From positions 9,515,172 through 9,579,171 of the forward strand of contig NW_006921532.1 in assembly GCF_000340215.1 (NCBI RefSeq): DNA of 64,000 nt, written 5' to 3'. Below the pieces are notes generated by a model. The model did no database searches and was not told the DNA's origin. It saw only the letters and a list, made by a program, of their open reading frames with translations. Source of the stretch: Pseudocercospora fijiensis CIRAD86 (lineage: Eukaryota > Ascomycota > Dothideomycetes > Mycosphaerellales > Mycosphaerellaceae). A program made the position numbers and the translations under genes. Positions 22,459 to 33,090 of this stretch are shown here, in pieces. The first letter of the stretch is position 1. Every line of letters starts with the position of its first letter.

Positions 22459-22807
22459 TCAGGCAGCAAGGGCAGTCTTGCTCGGTGATGCGACGTATAC
22501 GGAGTTACATACGCGCGCGTCGACGCGAATACCTGCCGTGTTGTCCGATGTCTCCAGCCGGCACCGAAGCACCCTGAACCTGAAAAGTAGTAGTCTCCAT
22601 TCAGACGCCCCTTCCTTACTTTGGCGGAGCAAGCCACCTTCCTGCCTTCCGCAGAGCGTTTGTATAGAGACAGGTGCCATGGTTGTGAGTACGCCAATTG
22701 GCAACTCGCTGGCCCAGTGCCATTTCGTGCCACTCGTCATGCTCGATATGGTTGATGGGCCACTTTTTCCCGTCTTTCTCGCCGTACGCGAAAAAAAAAG
22801 CATCCAT
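22459..22807 (-). CDS. Candidate two-exon hypothetical gene
   Basis: The frame from the ATG at 22807 reads like real protein (FFFAYGEKDGKKWPINHIE..., rich in His, Trp and Asn) and ends 63 codons later at TAA. That TAA overlaps a strong donor (GTAAGG at 22619), and a pyrimidine-rich acceptor (CTTTTCAG) lies 40 nt on. Splicing 22620 to 22579 continues the frame for 40 codons to the stop at 22459, giving 102 aa. A second good donor (GTATGT) lies in exon 2, so the gene may continue. I recognise no family. The intron would be at the short end of fungal sizes. Confidence 0.33.
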
Positions 22808-23512
22808 GAAGACTTCAAGGTCTCAGCTCACAGAACAAATTTTGAGACGAGGCACGATGGTAGACTTCGCTGATCGATGAGGTGGTGCTGTTGCTAATGA
22901 CGATGTCTTTGTTTCGGATGGAGATCAGGTATGCATGAAACTTCAGATATAGAGTTTTAGAAGAACGTCGTTCTGTTCCTGACGCGAACGTCGACATCGC
23001 TGACAAGTTCCAGTCAAGAAGTGATGCTTCATGAACGACGAAGACGAGAGCACCGGTTGGAAGTGAACATTCACTTGCGCATTGCCAAGCAGGCGCAGTC
23101 ATTGACTGATTGACAAGTGAGCGTATTGATACTGACATGAGTTCAGATGGCAACAGATTCAGCGCATTATGTACAGCCCATAACATCGATGACGAAACAC
23201 CAGACTACCGAGAGAATCTATCCGCGTTGTTCATGACCGTTCCAAAATTCAAGAAAACCCTGCGTATACATTGTTGATACTGTACAATGCTATCCTAGCA
23301 CCAAGAGCCCTGTCGCATGCATCCCAGCCTTCGACCGCATTGTCGATTACATTACTCTTCGACAGCCGCATAAGCCACCATGTCTTGATGAAACCTGTTC
23401 CAAGCCAAAGCAACTCATGGGTATCTCGCGCCTGTCCAACGCAAGGTCATAGCCGTACTGTTATTTTCGCTTCTGGCGGCCAGGTATGACCATACATCAC
23501 GCAAAGACCCGC
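22808..23512. other. Intergenic, about 0.7 kb
   Basis: No gene supported. A minus frame at 22815-23186 lacks domain character. Confidence 0.4.
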
Positions 23513-24519
23513 TTAGAGGAAGAAAGCCATGATGGCAGCCACACCAGCGAAGCCGCCAGCAACGTTCAGAGCGGCGGCAGCGCCAGTGTATGGCATGGGG
23601 CTGGAGGGATATGATCCGGCGCCCGTGCCTGTAGGCATGACAGGCGAGACTGGCGATCCAGTGCCTAGAGTATGATTAGTGATCCTCAGTGGTGTGACAA
23701 GAAAGCCATCTTGATCATCTCACCTGTAGGATACATTGGAGCTTCGCCGGAAGGATATGGAGGTTGGACAGGGCTGACTGGCTGCGATGGCTGAGCAGAC
23801 CAGGAGCTGCTGGACTCAGGCGATGCTGGGTCTTGGCAAGGTCAGTATGCGCTGAGGTATAAAAGGAGTCGAACGTGAACTCACAGGTTGGGGGCGCTCC
23901 CGGAGCAGTCCACGAGCTGGACTCAGGCGATGCTGGGTCTTGAGAGGTCAGTGTGCGCTGAGGCATAAAAGGAGTCGAACGTGAACTCACAGGTTGGGGC
24001 CGCTCCCGGAGCAGTCCACGAGCTGGACTCAGGCGATGCTGGGTCTTGAGAGGTCAGTGTGCGCTGAGATGAAGTATTCGAATGTGAACTCACAGGTTGG
24101 AGCTGCTCCCGGTGCAGTCCAGGAGCTTGAGGACTTTGGCGACACTGGGTAGGAAGATGACCAGGAGCTGGACTCAGACATCGGTCTTTTCGACAATGTT
24201 AGCCATTTGGTCAAGCCCTACCTTGGATGCCCAACGACGGTTCGACTTACGGGTACGAAGCTGGTGGAGCTGGGGCAGACCAGCCGTAGCCTGGGGCGGA
24301 TGGAGTGACGGCCGAAGCTGGTGGGCTGTAGACTGGCACGGTCATGGACTCCTCTGGCCAGCCCTCGGTGCAGGAAGTGGTCGGCTCAGCCGGCTCGTAG
24401 CCAGCTGGGCTGCTTGGAGTGTCGTAGGCTGGAGCCGGTGGCGCCTCGCCGTAAGAGGGCGCGCCTGGCATGGCCATGGCGCCAGCGAAGAGGGCAGTAG
24501 CAAGGAAAGCGTAGCGCAT
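23513..24519 (-). CDS. GPI-anchored, Pro/Ser-rich cell-wall protein with repeated exons
   Basis: Six exons (24251-24519, 24094-24185, 23991-24044, 23885-23938, 23724-23831, 23513-23664) give 242 aa. The start MRYAFLATALFAGAMAMPGA is a signal peptide. The chain is rich in Pro, Ser, Ala and Tyr, with no catalytic domain. Exons 3 and 4 each encode one 18-residue unit (YPASPESSSWTAPGAAPT and a one-residue variant), and exons 2 and 5 carry diverged halves of it. The C-terminus, AAAALNVAGGFAGVAAIMAFFL, is a hydrophobic GPI-attachment tail with small residues before it. The repeat introns begin GTGAGTTCAC and end CAAG, and all internal repeat exons are phase 1-1, so copies can be gained or lost without breaking the frame. 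A structural or surface role in the wall is inferred. Confidence 0.85.
23831..24093 (-). repeat. Tandem exon+intron repeat, about 104-106 bp units
   Basis: Two full units plus partial copies at each end. Each unit consists of a 54-nt exon and a 49-53-nt intron. Intron copies share GTGAGTTCAC, a middle CTCAGCGCA segment and an ACTGACC branch region. The two exon 3/4 copies differ at a single base (GCC to CCC), showing recent duplication; intron 2 is the most diverged. Confidence 0.88.
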
Positions 24520-26377
24520 GTTGACTGATTGATCGGGAGTTTTCGAGAAAGAAGGGTTGAAAGTAGTGTGAATTGTGAAGTGAGTGACTGAAGCTGGCTG
24601 GAGCAGTTAAAGAGAGGACGACCGAAGTCAAGTATTACAGAAGTCGTTGGCTTGAGATGATGAAGGGGAGAGGGTGTGAAACGAGATGGAGCGTTTGTTA
24701 TATCGATATCGGTGAGTAGCGTCGGATCGATTCAGGTGACTGCGGGAGCAGGCGAAATTGTTGCTCTGACTAGCATGTTGGCGACGGTTGCGCTATGTGG
24801 CATCGTTCTGAGATTAAGTGTGCCTGCAATCTGGGACTCGCTGAGCCTCTCGGCGTCATTTCCAGCTGCGAAACCTCGTCTTCCCTGTCCGGATGGCGTA
24901 TCGGTGTCGCACACGGCTGCAGAAGACACGCGGGTCCCTTGAATCCCTGATGATGCTGCACGCGGTTGTTCGCTTCCCACTGTCGACGAACAAATCGGGC
25001 CTTGTTTGGTCCCGTCGCGTCGCGTGGAAATGGGAGCTCGTGGCAGACGTCGGCTTCGTCCAATCACAACTCGCCGCCGCCGAGCTGTTTTTTTCTCGAC
25101 ATCTTCGACCGTGACCGTGACCGTGTCCGTGTCCACAACTGCTGCTGCTTCCAACGCTCGACGGGAGCGCTCGACATGGCGACCAGAATGCCTCGTAAGC
25201 GCTCGCCACCCTGCGATCGGTCGGACTGTACCTCAAACTGCAATCTCACTGGCCGTCATCGAGATCACACCGATCAGCCTGGCTACTTAGCACTACTATG
25301 GACTGCCGCCGCGGCCGTCTCTCCTCTCCTGTTCTGCCGGCAAGAGGACTCTAATAAAACAATGCGTTGGTACGCGTTCACCTAGAGTTGCGCTGTTGAC
25401 ATCGCTTCAACCTTCTCACATCTGCATTTCCCTCCCCTCCCCTTTCCCCTCCACTAGTCAGCATGGCTGTAGCAATCATCCTCCTGCAACTTCTGTCTCG
25501 GTCGCGCCTCCAAGAGTCTGCAAGGCTCAACACAGCATAAGACAGGGATGGCGAATGCTTTGATGTCGGACGTGAGCGCACACGCTGTGACGTATCCCAT
25601 TGATAGCCTCTTCAACCCGCGACCTGCACTGGAGGCGTTGTTTCAACATGTGCATCGGCATCTGAGTGATCGTGGACCGTCGCCGATCGACCGCAATTGC
25701 AGGATATGCGGGGCATGGTACTGCTGAGCATGTCTTCATTTTCCCGCGACAAGTGGTGAACGACGCACACCGCCGACTCACATGTGAAAGGCTGGCTTAT
25801 GCAGCCTCAAGGAGGGCCGTAGCATTGTGTACCCCTGCTTGCCGCGCTGCTGAGTCACATTGCCGCCGAGATCACATCAAAGCACGCGAGAATTCATGGC
25901 GTTGCTCCGCGTCACGATAACCCTCTAATCAGTCCTCAATCATACTAAGTCCTCAAAATGTGCCAGCTTCATCTTCTCCACGACATCATCAGTACTGTGG
26001 AGTTGTCGCTGTCATTATTACCCCTACCGGAAACAAGAATGGACGAGCGGTCTTCTTGGAATCCAAGGCTTGGCTAATATCGGTGGTATGCAGCCACTGG
26101 TTGAGAGCCGTGTTGCGCCATCAACAAAAGGCTGCTACGAAGTCGAACGCGATGTCTTTATGGTCCCACCACCGAGGCGACCTCACTTTTCAGGAACGCT
26201 GGTATCGGAGCTCTTTCATGCTTCAGGTCGCTCCCTTAAGGCAAGTGGTCTGCATGAGCATTTGGTGTGGAACTCGCCGAGACATCAGGCTGGAACGGGA
26301 ACGGCGGTGTGAACTATTTTCGACTTCTTGGCACAATTCCAAGTGATTGTCATTCGAAATCTGGTCTGCTGAAACAC
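24520..26377. other. Gene-poor stretch, about 1.9 kb
   Basis: 5' flank of the GPI-protein gene and a long region without a convincing gene. A short GACCGT/GTCCGT hexamer run lies at about 25107-25135. A plus-strand frame starting at 25175 (MATRMPRKRSPP) is short and Ser/Cys/Asp-rich and was not accepted. Confidence 0.45.
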
Positions 26378-26847
26378 AACTCAAAGCATTCAATCCAACA
26401 CTAACACCGACAATGCCACTTCCACTACACAGCACATACGCAATGATGAATAACCCTCCCACCAACTCCCTCAGAAACGCACCTCCGCCATATCCGCAAT
26501 CGAATGACATCCAGCAGGTCGATTCCTGAAATCCCCTTGAATGATCGCAGTAAAAGTATTAAAAGCTCCCCATCCAATCACATTGAAAGCTCCACCCACA
26601 GCTCCTAACGAGACCATGGCGGTGGGAATCGACAGAACACCAGTGGCGAAGATGACTTTGAGAGAAAAATGACACTTGCGCGAGGCCAGCCGACCGTACG
26701 GAAATTGACAGCAGCATCTTTGCGGAAGACTTCGTGGGCTTCGAAATCTGAGATTTCCCCTACGAGGACTTCGGGGTCGGAGGGCGGCGAGCTTGTGTCG
26801 AGGGGGACTTTTTTCTCGTCTTGTGAGACGGTAGGTGAGTGTGACAT
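26378..26847 (-). pseudogene. Broken amino-acid permease (AAAP/Mtr-like)
   Basis: Remnant of a transmembrane amino-acid transporter of the neutral amino-acid permease (mtr/AVT) type. From the ATG at 26847 the frame gives the N-terminus with EAHEVFRKDAAVNFRTVGW and RASVIFL. Homology then continues two bases out of frame (KVIFATGVLSIPTAM, then GGAFNVIGWGAFNTFTAIIQG), consistent with a 2-nt TC duplication at about 26660-26664. A second break lies near 26480-26490, where IADMA is followed in another frame by GGAFLRELVGGLFIIAYVL. Similarity stops after GVSVGLNALS near 26380. At least eight of the usual 11 helices are missing. Two frame breaks plus truncation make a pseudogene more likely than a sequencing slip. 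Confidence 0.8.
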
Positions 26848-27571
26848 TTTTGGGTCGCTGGAGATGCCTGGACCTCGTGGGATGGGAGAGTTGGGGCCAG
26901 GGATGCGAGAGGTAGGATCAGAATGAGACAGAACGATAGGGATATGGTAAGCGATCACACTAGCCGCCGCGCAGGAGCGGAAAGAGGAGTAGTATGGGCT
27001 TTCATCTTTGTGTATCTAGTCGCACATCTCATGTCGTGTTTTGCCAGGGTGCTACAGATAAACATCCGTGGAGGCCAACGATGGAAGTGGTGATCCTGGT
27101 CAGCATGATGCGGACGAGTCCTCCACAATAGTCTTGGGCGGCGTGTTGGTTCGCGAGTATCATTGCGTGAGGAGAGAACAAGTCTTAGGCTATCAGCAGA
27201 AGACTCGCTTGGATGCAAAGTAGGTGAGGCGTTATCTCTAGGCCGAAAGGAGCTGTTGATAAGCTCTTGCCCGGGGGTCGTTCTGTGCTGGTCTTGGCAC
27301 GGCCAGATTGACTGTTGTGAGCCTTCGGGTGGGTGGTCGAAATATCGTAGACGTAACGCTCCTCGTGTCTTCCAAAAAATGTCTCTGCTGGCACGCTGCA
27401 GGCACAGAGTCACAGGCACAAATCGATCTCCAACCCGAGTGAAAATGCAGCCTGGCGGCCGGCAGATGGCATGCTGTATCATTTACTAGTACAACGCAAC
27501 GTTCTTCGTTGCCGTCTAGACTCCTCGCTAAATGAATATCAATCCAATGAACCAAGTCGTGCGTACATCAC
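26848..27571. other. Intergenic, about 0.7 kb
   Basis: Former 5' flank of the broken permease and 3' flank of RSC9. No gene or repeat was recognised. Confidence 0.45.
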
Positions 27572-30561
27572 TCAGGTGCTGCTCTGCTTGACAGCTCTAA
27601 ATACCGCACCAATGTAGTCTCTTATCGTCTTGCTATGAGACATCGCGTAGAAGAGCCGTTCCCTCACTTCGCTGTCAAACACCTTGGTCACGACGTCCGT
27701 GATCTCCTCCTTCTTCTCGCCTCTCTTCACAGCGTTGAGCGACTGCGCTGGCGCCAGGTCCTTCGGCATGAAGCGAGCCATGTTTCGCAAGACAAGGGCA
27801 GCTCTAAGCGGAACACCAGCTGCATCTCCCTTCTCATCCTCGAGAAGCGATAGTCTGGTGATGCCGTAGTCACTCTGGGTGGGCACAGCGTCCGGCTTCA
27901 GGTTATGTCTTGTTCTGGAGGAATCCGAATCGGGTAAATGCGTCTCAACATGTCGTGCAAACAGCTGGGTACGGGATGTGTCGCCGCTACTGAATTCCGT
28001 AGACAACCGCTGACAGTCTGCCCAGCGGCATTGGTACGTAGTCTTGTGTGCAGATCGAAAGTCGAGTTCAGCGGAAGCCCTCGAGCCCACGCCATTGGTC
28101 GAGCCGTTGACAGGTGTGGAACTCGATCGTGTCGGTGTCTTTGAGTCCACGTCCATTTTCTCGGTGTTGCCAGTGACATCCTTTCTCGGAATCTGCAAGT
28201 GATGCGTCAAAATATGCCGAAGTATGTCATCACCAGATCTGAACCACTCTGCGCATTCGGCTTCCCGTGTTGTAGGAGTTGAAGTGAGGCCCGTCACAGG
28301 ATCCCTGGTGCCTTCCACAGGGATGGTCATCTTCCAATGACATCGAAGCAGTTCTTTGCCTTTATCCGTGCCCTTGGATCCTGCAAGTATGCCAGTGTCC
28401 ACAGGCACTTTTCGTGATCTGATACCTTTGATCACATACTTGTTTGACCCAGCGACCTGCGCAGTAGCTCCCGGGAACGTGGTGCTGACATTCTTGATGA
28501 AATCTCCTGCGATGAGATGCGGATGTGTTGCGTGGTAAGGCGCGAAAGTGCCTTGATATGCTTGCCATAGAGAGATTTGGGTCATTTCCGCGTTTGAGTC
28601 CGCCACGAAGCACATTCTGAGCCATTCCGAGGATCGCTCAGGCTCCTCCAGCTTGAGGAGACTCTCCACCAAGTTCTTGGAAAGACGCGGCACTGGTGGA
28701 ATGGTGTCCTCCACGTCTCGACGTCTTGGTGCTCGCTGTTCCCTATGCTCTTTTGCGTTGAACAATATCAGTCGACTGAGTTGACGGCCGAGCGCTTCGG
28801 CATCCACAGCACGGAGGAGGATCTCTACATTGTCGCTGATGGACGTGAATTGTCCGAGGAAATCTAGAGCTGCAGATCTGAGCTCCTCATCGTCGATCAA
28901 TAGATATTGCTGGGTGGCACGAAGAACTGCCACCGGAACATCATCGAGCCGTTTAGGGGCTGGATGTGTCATTGCTATTCTGCTAAGCGTCCTTAATGCT
29001 GCAGCGATCGAGCCACGATCAGAACAAAGTACTTGCTGCAGCAGACCCTGGTACGCGGCGTCCTGAGAGCCAATATCAATGTATTTGAGCACCTGCTCGG
29101 CGACATCCAGAACATAATGTCGCATTTCGGTAATGCTCGCATGTTCTGGGAGATTCAGAACGACTGCAATCAGATCCTGGACCAACGGTAATCTCGACAG
29201 GTACGCAGCATTCTCTTCCTGCAAGGCCATGTTCCGCATGACGAGTGCTGATTCTGTAATGCGATTCATCTGCGCGATGAACTCGGAGTCGAGAACTGAG
29301 TCGTCGCATATGATCGGAATACGTGATTTGAGCTTTTGAAGAATGTCGGGCGTTCCGTCTAAGCCATTGAGCGTCTCGTCGTCCCCTGCAAAGAATTCTT
29401 CGTCATACATGACGTCCCAATCGATATCGTAGAAGAGACTAGTCACCTGCAAGCCCTTTTTCACAAGCGCGTCTGCAAGACCGGGAAATTGGTCGAAGCG
29501 GTATTTGTCGCCACGTTCATGACTGATTTTGACCAAATGATGCAGCGCGTACTGCTCCTCATCTGGGATGCCGCTCTGCAAAGCCAGCTGAGCGCGTACA
29601 TAGATGTTGGGTCCGATGAACCCAGTACCGGGAAGCATGATATTCTTGTACTTCTTCGCCAATGGTCCTGCAGTGGCTTCCAGCTTTCTCTTTCTCTCAT
29701 TGCGGTAGAATTCAGGATTGTTGGCAGGTGTGATAACAGGCTTCAGTGATAATGGGTATACCTGCGAAGGCTCGTAAGAAGCAAGGGTCGACGACGTGAC
29801 GTTGGTCAAAGATGAAGCATTGACAACTCCATTCATGGCACCTGGAGTCGGCGAGTTGTGCGAGACGTGATTCTGCCCTCTGGGCTGCCGACTCGAGCCC
29901 ACTTCAGGCTGAAAAAGGACGCGCTGTGGTGGCTGCTGCCGTAGTCCTCTCGTAGACCGACCGGTCGCGCTCCCAGGCTCATCCATGATTTCCGGCTTGA
30001 CTTCTTTTGGTGTTTTCTGCTCCGGACTGGCATCACTCCCATCACCGTTCAGCTCTTCGCGCGGCTTCGGCCTTTCGAAGTTTTCCAAGGTTCTGGTCAT
30101 TACGTTTCCGCCCTTTGCAGTCACGTCCTCCAGTATCTCCTTCGGCGGAGGCTCTTGTTTCCAATGGGTGCTGATCTCGTACGCGCACAAATTCTTATAG
30201 TAGACGTTCTTGATCTGGAAAGCCTGTGCCGCTGTGTACTGATTCTTGCCGATGAATTCTTCAGCCAGCCTCCTCCACATCAACGGTTTTGCCTTGGTGT
30301 CCGAGCAGAGATCATAGCCACCTTCTTCAACGACGCGATTGTAGAGTTTGAATAGGTCCACGTGGCGGATGCCGACTTTGGGTTCTGCATCGAGGAGGGT
30401 ACTAGAGAGGGATGATTGTTAGTCTGATCTTCGCTTTGGCGCGCAGGCGCGTTGCTTCGCTTTTCTCCATACCCGCGCTTTGCATGATACTCTTCCAATT
30501 TCTTCATGAACTCATTGTGCTCGTCGGTGCGCTCGATCGATTGTCCGCGTTTGGGCGCCAT
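27572..30561 (-). CDS. RSC9: RSC chromatin-remodelling complex subunit RSC9 (ARID + RFX domains)
   Basis: DNA-binding subunit of the RSC (SWI/SNF-type) remodeller in the nucleus. Exons 30473-30561 and 27572-30401, joined by a 71-nt phase-2 intron (GTATGG...CTAG), give 972 aa. The intron splits the ARID domain; joined, it reads MKKLEEYHAKRGT-LLDAEPKVGIRHVDLFKLYNRVVEEGGYD and continues to W..LAEEF (residues about 15-110). The middle resembles an armadillo-like helical region. An RFX-type winged helix follows at about residues 580-650 (LWQAYQGTFAPY, AGDFIKNVSTTFPGA), and the C-terminus has a C2H2-like finger (YQCRWADCQ, RHVETH). Yeast Rsc9 is 581 aa; longer forms with these domains are usual in filamentous fungi. 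Confidence 0.9.
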
Positions 30562-31014
30562 GCTGGACAGAGGTCGGCGCGCGGCAGAAGAGCCGCAGAC
30601 TTTGCGTTACACAGAATCGGGAAGGTGACTCGCGTCGCTGGCGGCATTCATTCGCGCATACAGTCGGTATCATAAAGGGTGTGATTAGGGAGATCCTCAA
30701 TATGCTTGCAATGAGGCCCGGTATAGCACGGTCGTAGAGCAGTCTTCCATCTCGTGTCGCTAGCGCAGAAAGTAGCGCCTTCCCGGCCTGCAGCTTCTGG
30801 GGCTTGGCAGACACCAGCCACGGAAGCAGGACCGCGTCTCGCACCTTCCCTACGGTCGACGGATACCCTGCAAGGCATTGGCTTCTACAAGCACCAAAAT
30901 ATATCTCATCTCGCAACGCAACAAGATGCAGCGCTGAGATCACCGTTGCTCAGCTCACAGAGCTTATTGATCAATCATCAGCTAACGCCCCAGCACTAAC
31001 GAGTGTGAAACAAC
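30562..31014. promoter_or_regulatory. Bidirectional promoter, RSC9 / REC114-like
   Basis: A 453-bp interval between the start codons of the two divergent genes. No long open frame of coding character and no repeat. It must hold both promoters unless a distant leader exon is used. Confidence 0.5.
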
Positions 31015-32911
31015 ATGGCGGACAATGACATTAACCTCTGTTTTCCAATCACCAAGTTCTCTCACGCAACAGGCTTGACCAACAATCAGATTGCATGGGA
31101 TCACATCAGCAGTAAAGAGCTCTATGTGCTCCTTCGAGGAGGCAGCAACGTCGGCCAGTCACTGATCCTCCGGGTCATACAAGGCACGAAAGACTTGGTA
31201 CGAGGCAGGACCGCCTTACAACTACTCTTACGAGACTGACGAGGACCAGGAGCATGTCGATATCGGCAGTTACATCGACGCAGCGCTTGAGATGCGTCAG
31301 CAGGATCGGCAAGATGGCGACTCTTTGGCACTCGAGCAACTTCCTATCTTCGGCATCACGAAAGAGTCCCTTTTCGCGATTCGCTACACAGTCAATGGGG
31401 AGGTGTGTCTTTCTCTGCTCCGACCCGTGATAAATATCTGACGTGTGCCGCAGCCTCGCCGCGTGCAGCTACGACTGCAGGATGTTGAGCAGTGCAAACA
31501 AATCGTCCAGGTCTTGGAGCATCGAGGATTGATGTATCAAGAACAGCGACCCCGGACTGCACGACCAGCAACGGCAACAAGTAGACCAGGCATAGAACAT
31601 TCAGAGGACCGACCATCATCAGCCCAGGCGAGCTCTCCACATTTCGAGCCGCCACAGCCCCAAAAGGCGTATCAACGACCACGAGAAGCCTTCACTTTCG
31701 TTCCGCGCAAGTCTTCGATCGATGCGCGACTTGTTATGCACAGCCATAATGCCTTGCGACCGACGAGGCCATATCAACTGCCTCAGGCTCCTCTGTTTCC
31801 GCGAGAAGAGGCTTCTGCACCCCGAGAACCCAAGATCTCTGGTCCAACAACTGCTGAGATTTACGGCACTAGACCGGAGCCGTACAAAGCATCTGGGCCC
31901 CAAACGTTTCAGCGCACGACTGTTCCTGATGCTCTCGGTGCAAATGGGCGGCCACAACCATTTGCCGCCACTCACTTACAAGAGGAGCCACCAAGGACTC
32001 TCGAACAGCATGCAGCTCCCTCCAGTTCCGACCCTGGGTTGCCTCGAAGTGCAGACCTGCCTCACTTGCAGCACATGTCATCTACCGAGAATCACATGCC
32101 AGCACCATGGTCGTCTGATCTTCCTGATTCTCGTCCAGTCACTGCGTTGTCAACATCTTCAGTAGCGGACCTCTTGGAACAGCAGATTCCGCCTCGACGA
32201 GAACTGCCGTTCAAACGTCCGTCAAGCAGCAGCAAAAGCGATGCTAGCTCACGACCAGGGAGCTCAGCGCTATCATTGCCACTTTTGAAACGAGCGAGAG
32301 CCGACAAAACCAACCCTCAGTCGTCTACAAGGCCACACACTGCGCTGAAGAAAGCCGACAAACCAGCCACCAGTCAAAGCATTCGTCCTGCCACAACTTC
32401 ATCGTCGTCAATGACAGCACAAGGTGTGAGAGGCGCCTCTGGGCGTGCTGACCGAGAGTCTCGTCCTCTGAGCCCAGAAGTGTCGACCCAACCAAGTGTC
32501 TCAAGGGCCATTCCAGTGGATGAACTGCTCTACGGTCAGCGCACTCTCTCGATGCGAAAGGATCATATGAATATGCCACGCATCGGAAGCATCACGGATG
32601 CACCTCATGAGATCGAATCACCGCCTGGCAGTGCCGTCTCGCGCATTCAGGACACTGCGCCAGGCCAGATCACATCAGCCAGCACGTTGGCCGATCCTAG
32701 AGATCAGAGCTTGAACCGCGCATACGCTGCTGCGAATGTCTCAGCGAATCGGACTCACGAAGCATCTTTGGAACAGTACGAGGCTCAGAACCTCGAAGAT
32801 CGCAAAGCCGCTCTAGACAAATTCATGATGGACAATCTTGAGAATCCGGCCTTCACTACGCTTTGTGAAGATGTCGAGAACTGCTGGAGAAGGATCGCCC
32901 TCGGCCTCTGA
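31015..32911 (+). CDS. REC114/Rec7-like meiotic recombination protein (candidate)
   Basis: Three exons (31015-31197, 31250-31402, 31454-32911) give about 597 aa. The N-terminal part reads as a compact beta-rich fold (AWDHISSKELYVLLRGG, LILRVIQGT, FAIRYTVNGE-PRRVQLRLQDVEQCKQIVQVL), like the PH-type domain of Rec114/Rec7. A disordered Pro/Ser-rich middle follows. A short helical C-terminus (ALDKFMMDNLENPAFTTLCEDVENCWRRI) matches the family's terminal helices. Rec114 works with Mer2 and Mei4 to activate Spo11 breaks in meiosis. Intron 1 (GTACGA, CTGAC branch, CCAG, phase 0) rests on splice logic: without it the frame would need a one-base shift at 31198. The assignment is by pattern and remains tentative. 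Confidence 0.5.
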
Positions 32912-33090
32912 CCCATTCAAAAAGAACTTCTCGATCTGTTTCGCTTATCTGTGTGGTTCGCTTCGTCCATTTAGCTGCCGGGATGGATTTTTGGAAGTCA
33001 TGGAGGGACCTCTGCACACCATTTGCTCGATCTCCGCGGAATGTATAGCATATAGTTCTATCATTCATAACATCGTAATGCATCTTCCCT

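Noticed and set aside
21852..22733. 293-codon minus frame as a full gene
   Set aside because: Composition is random-like over most of its length, and a better-supported spliced frame overlaps it. Parts may still be exons.
23831..24093. CRISPR-like repeat array
   Set aside because: Units are about 105 bp with no unique spacers, in a eukaryotic gene; they are exon+intron duplicates.
31198..31198. Programmed +1 frameshift in the REC114-like gene
   Set aside because: The site is not a known slippery heptamer, and a normal 52-nt intron explains the frame change.
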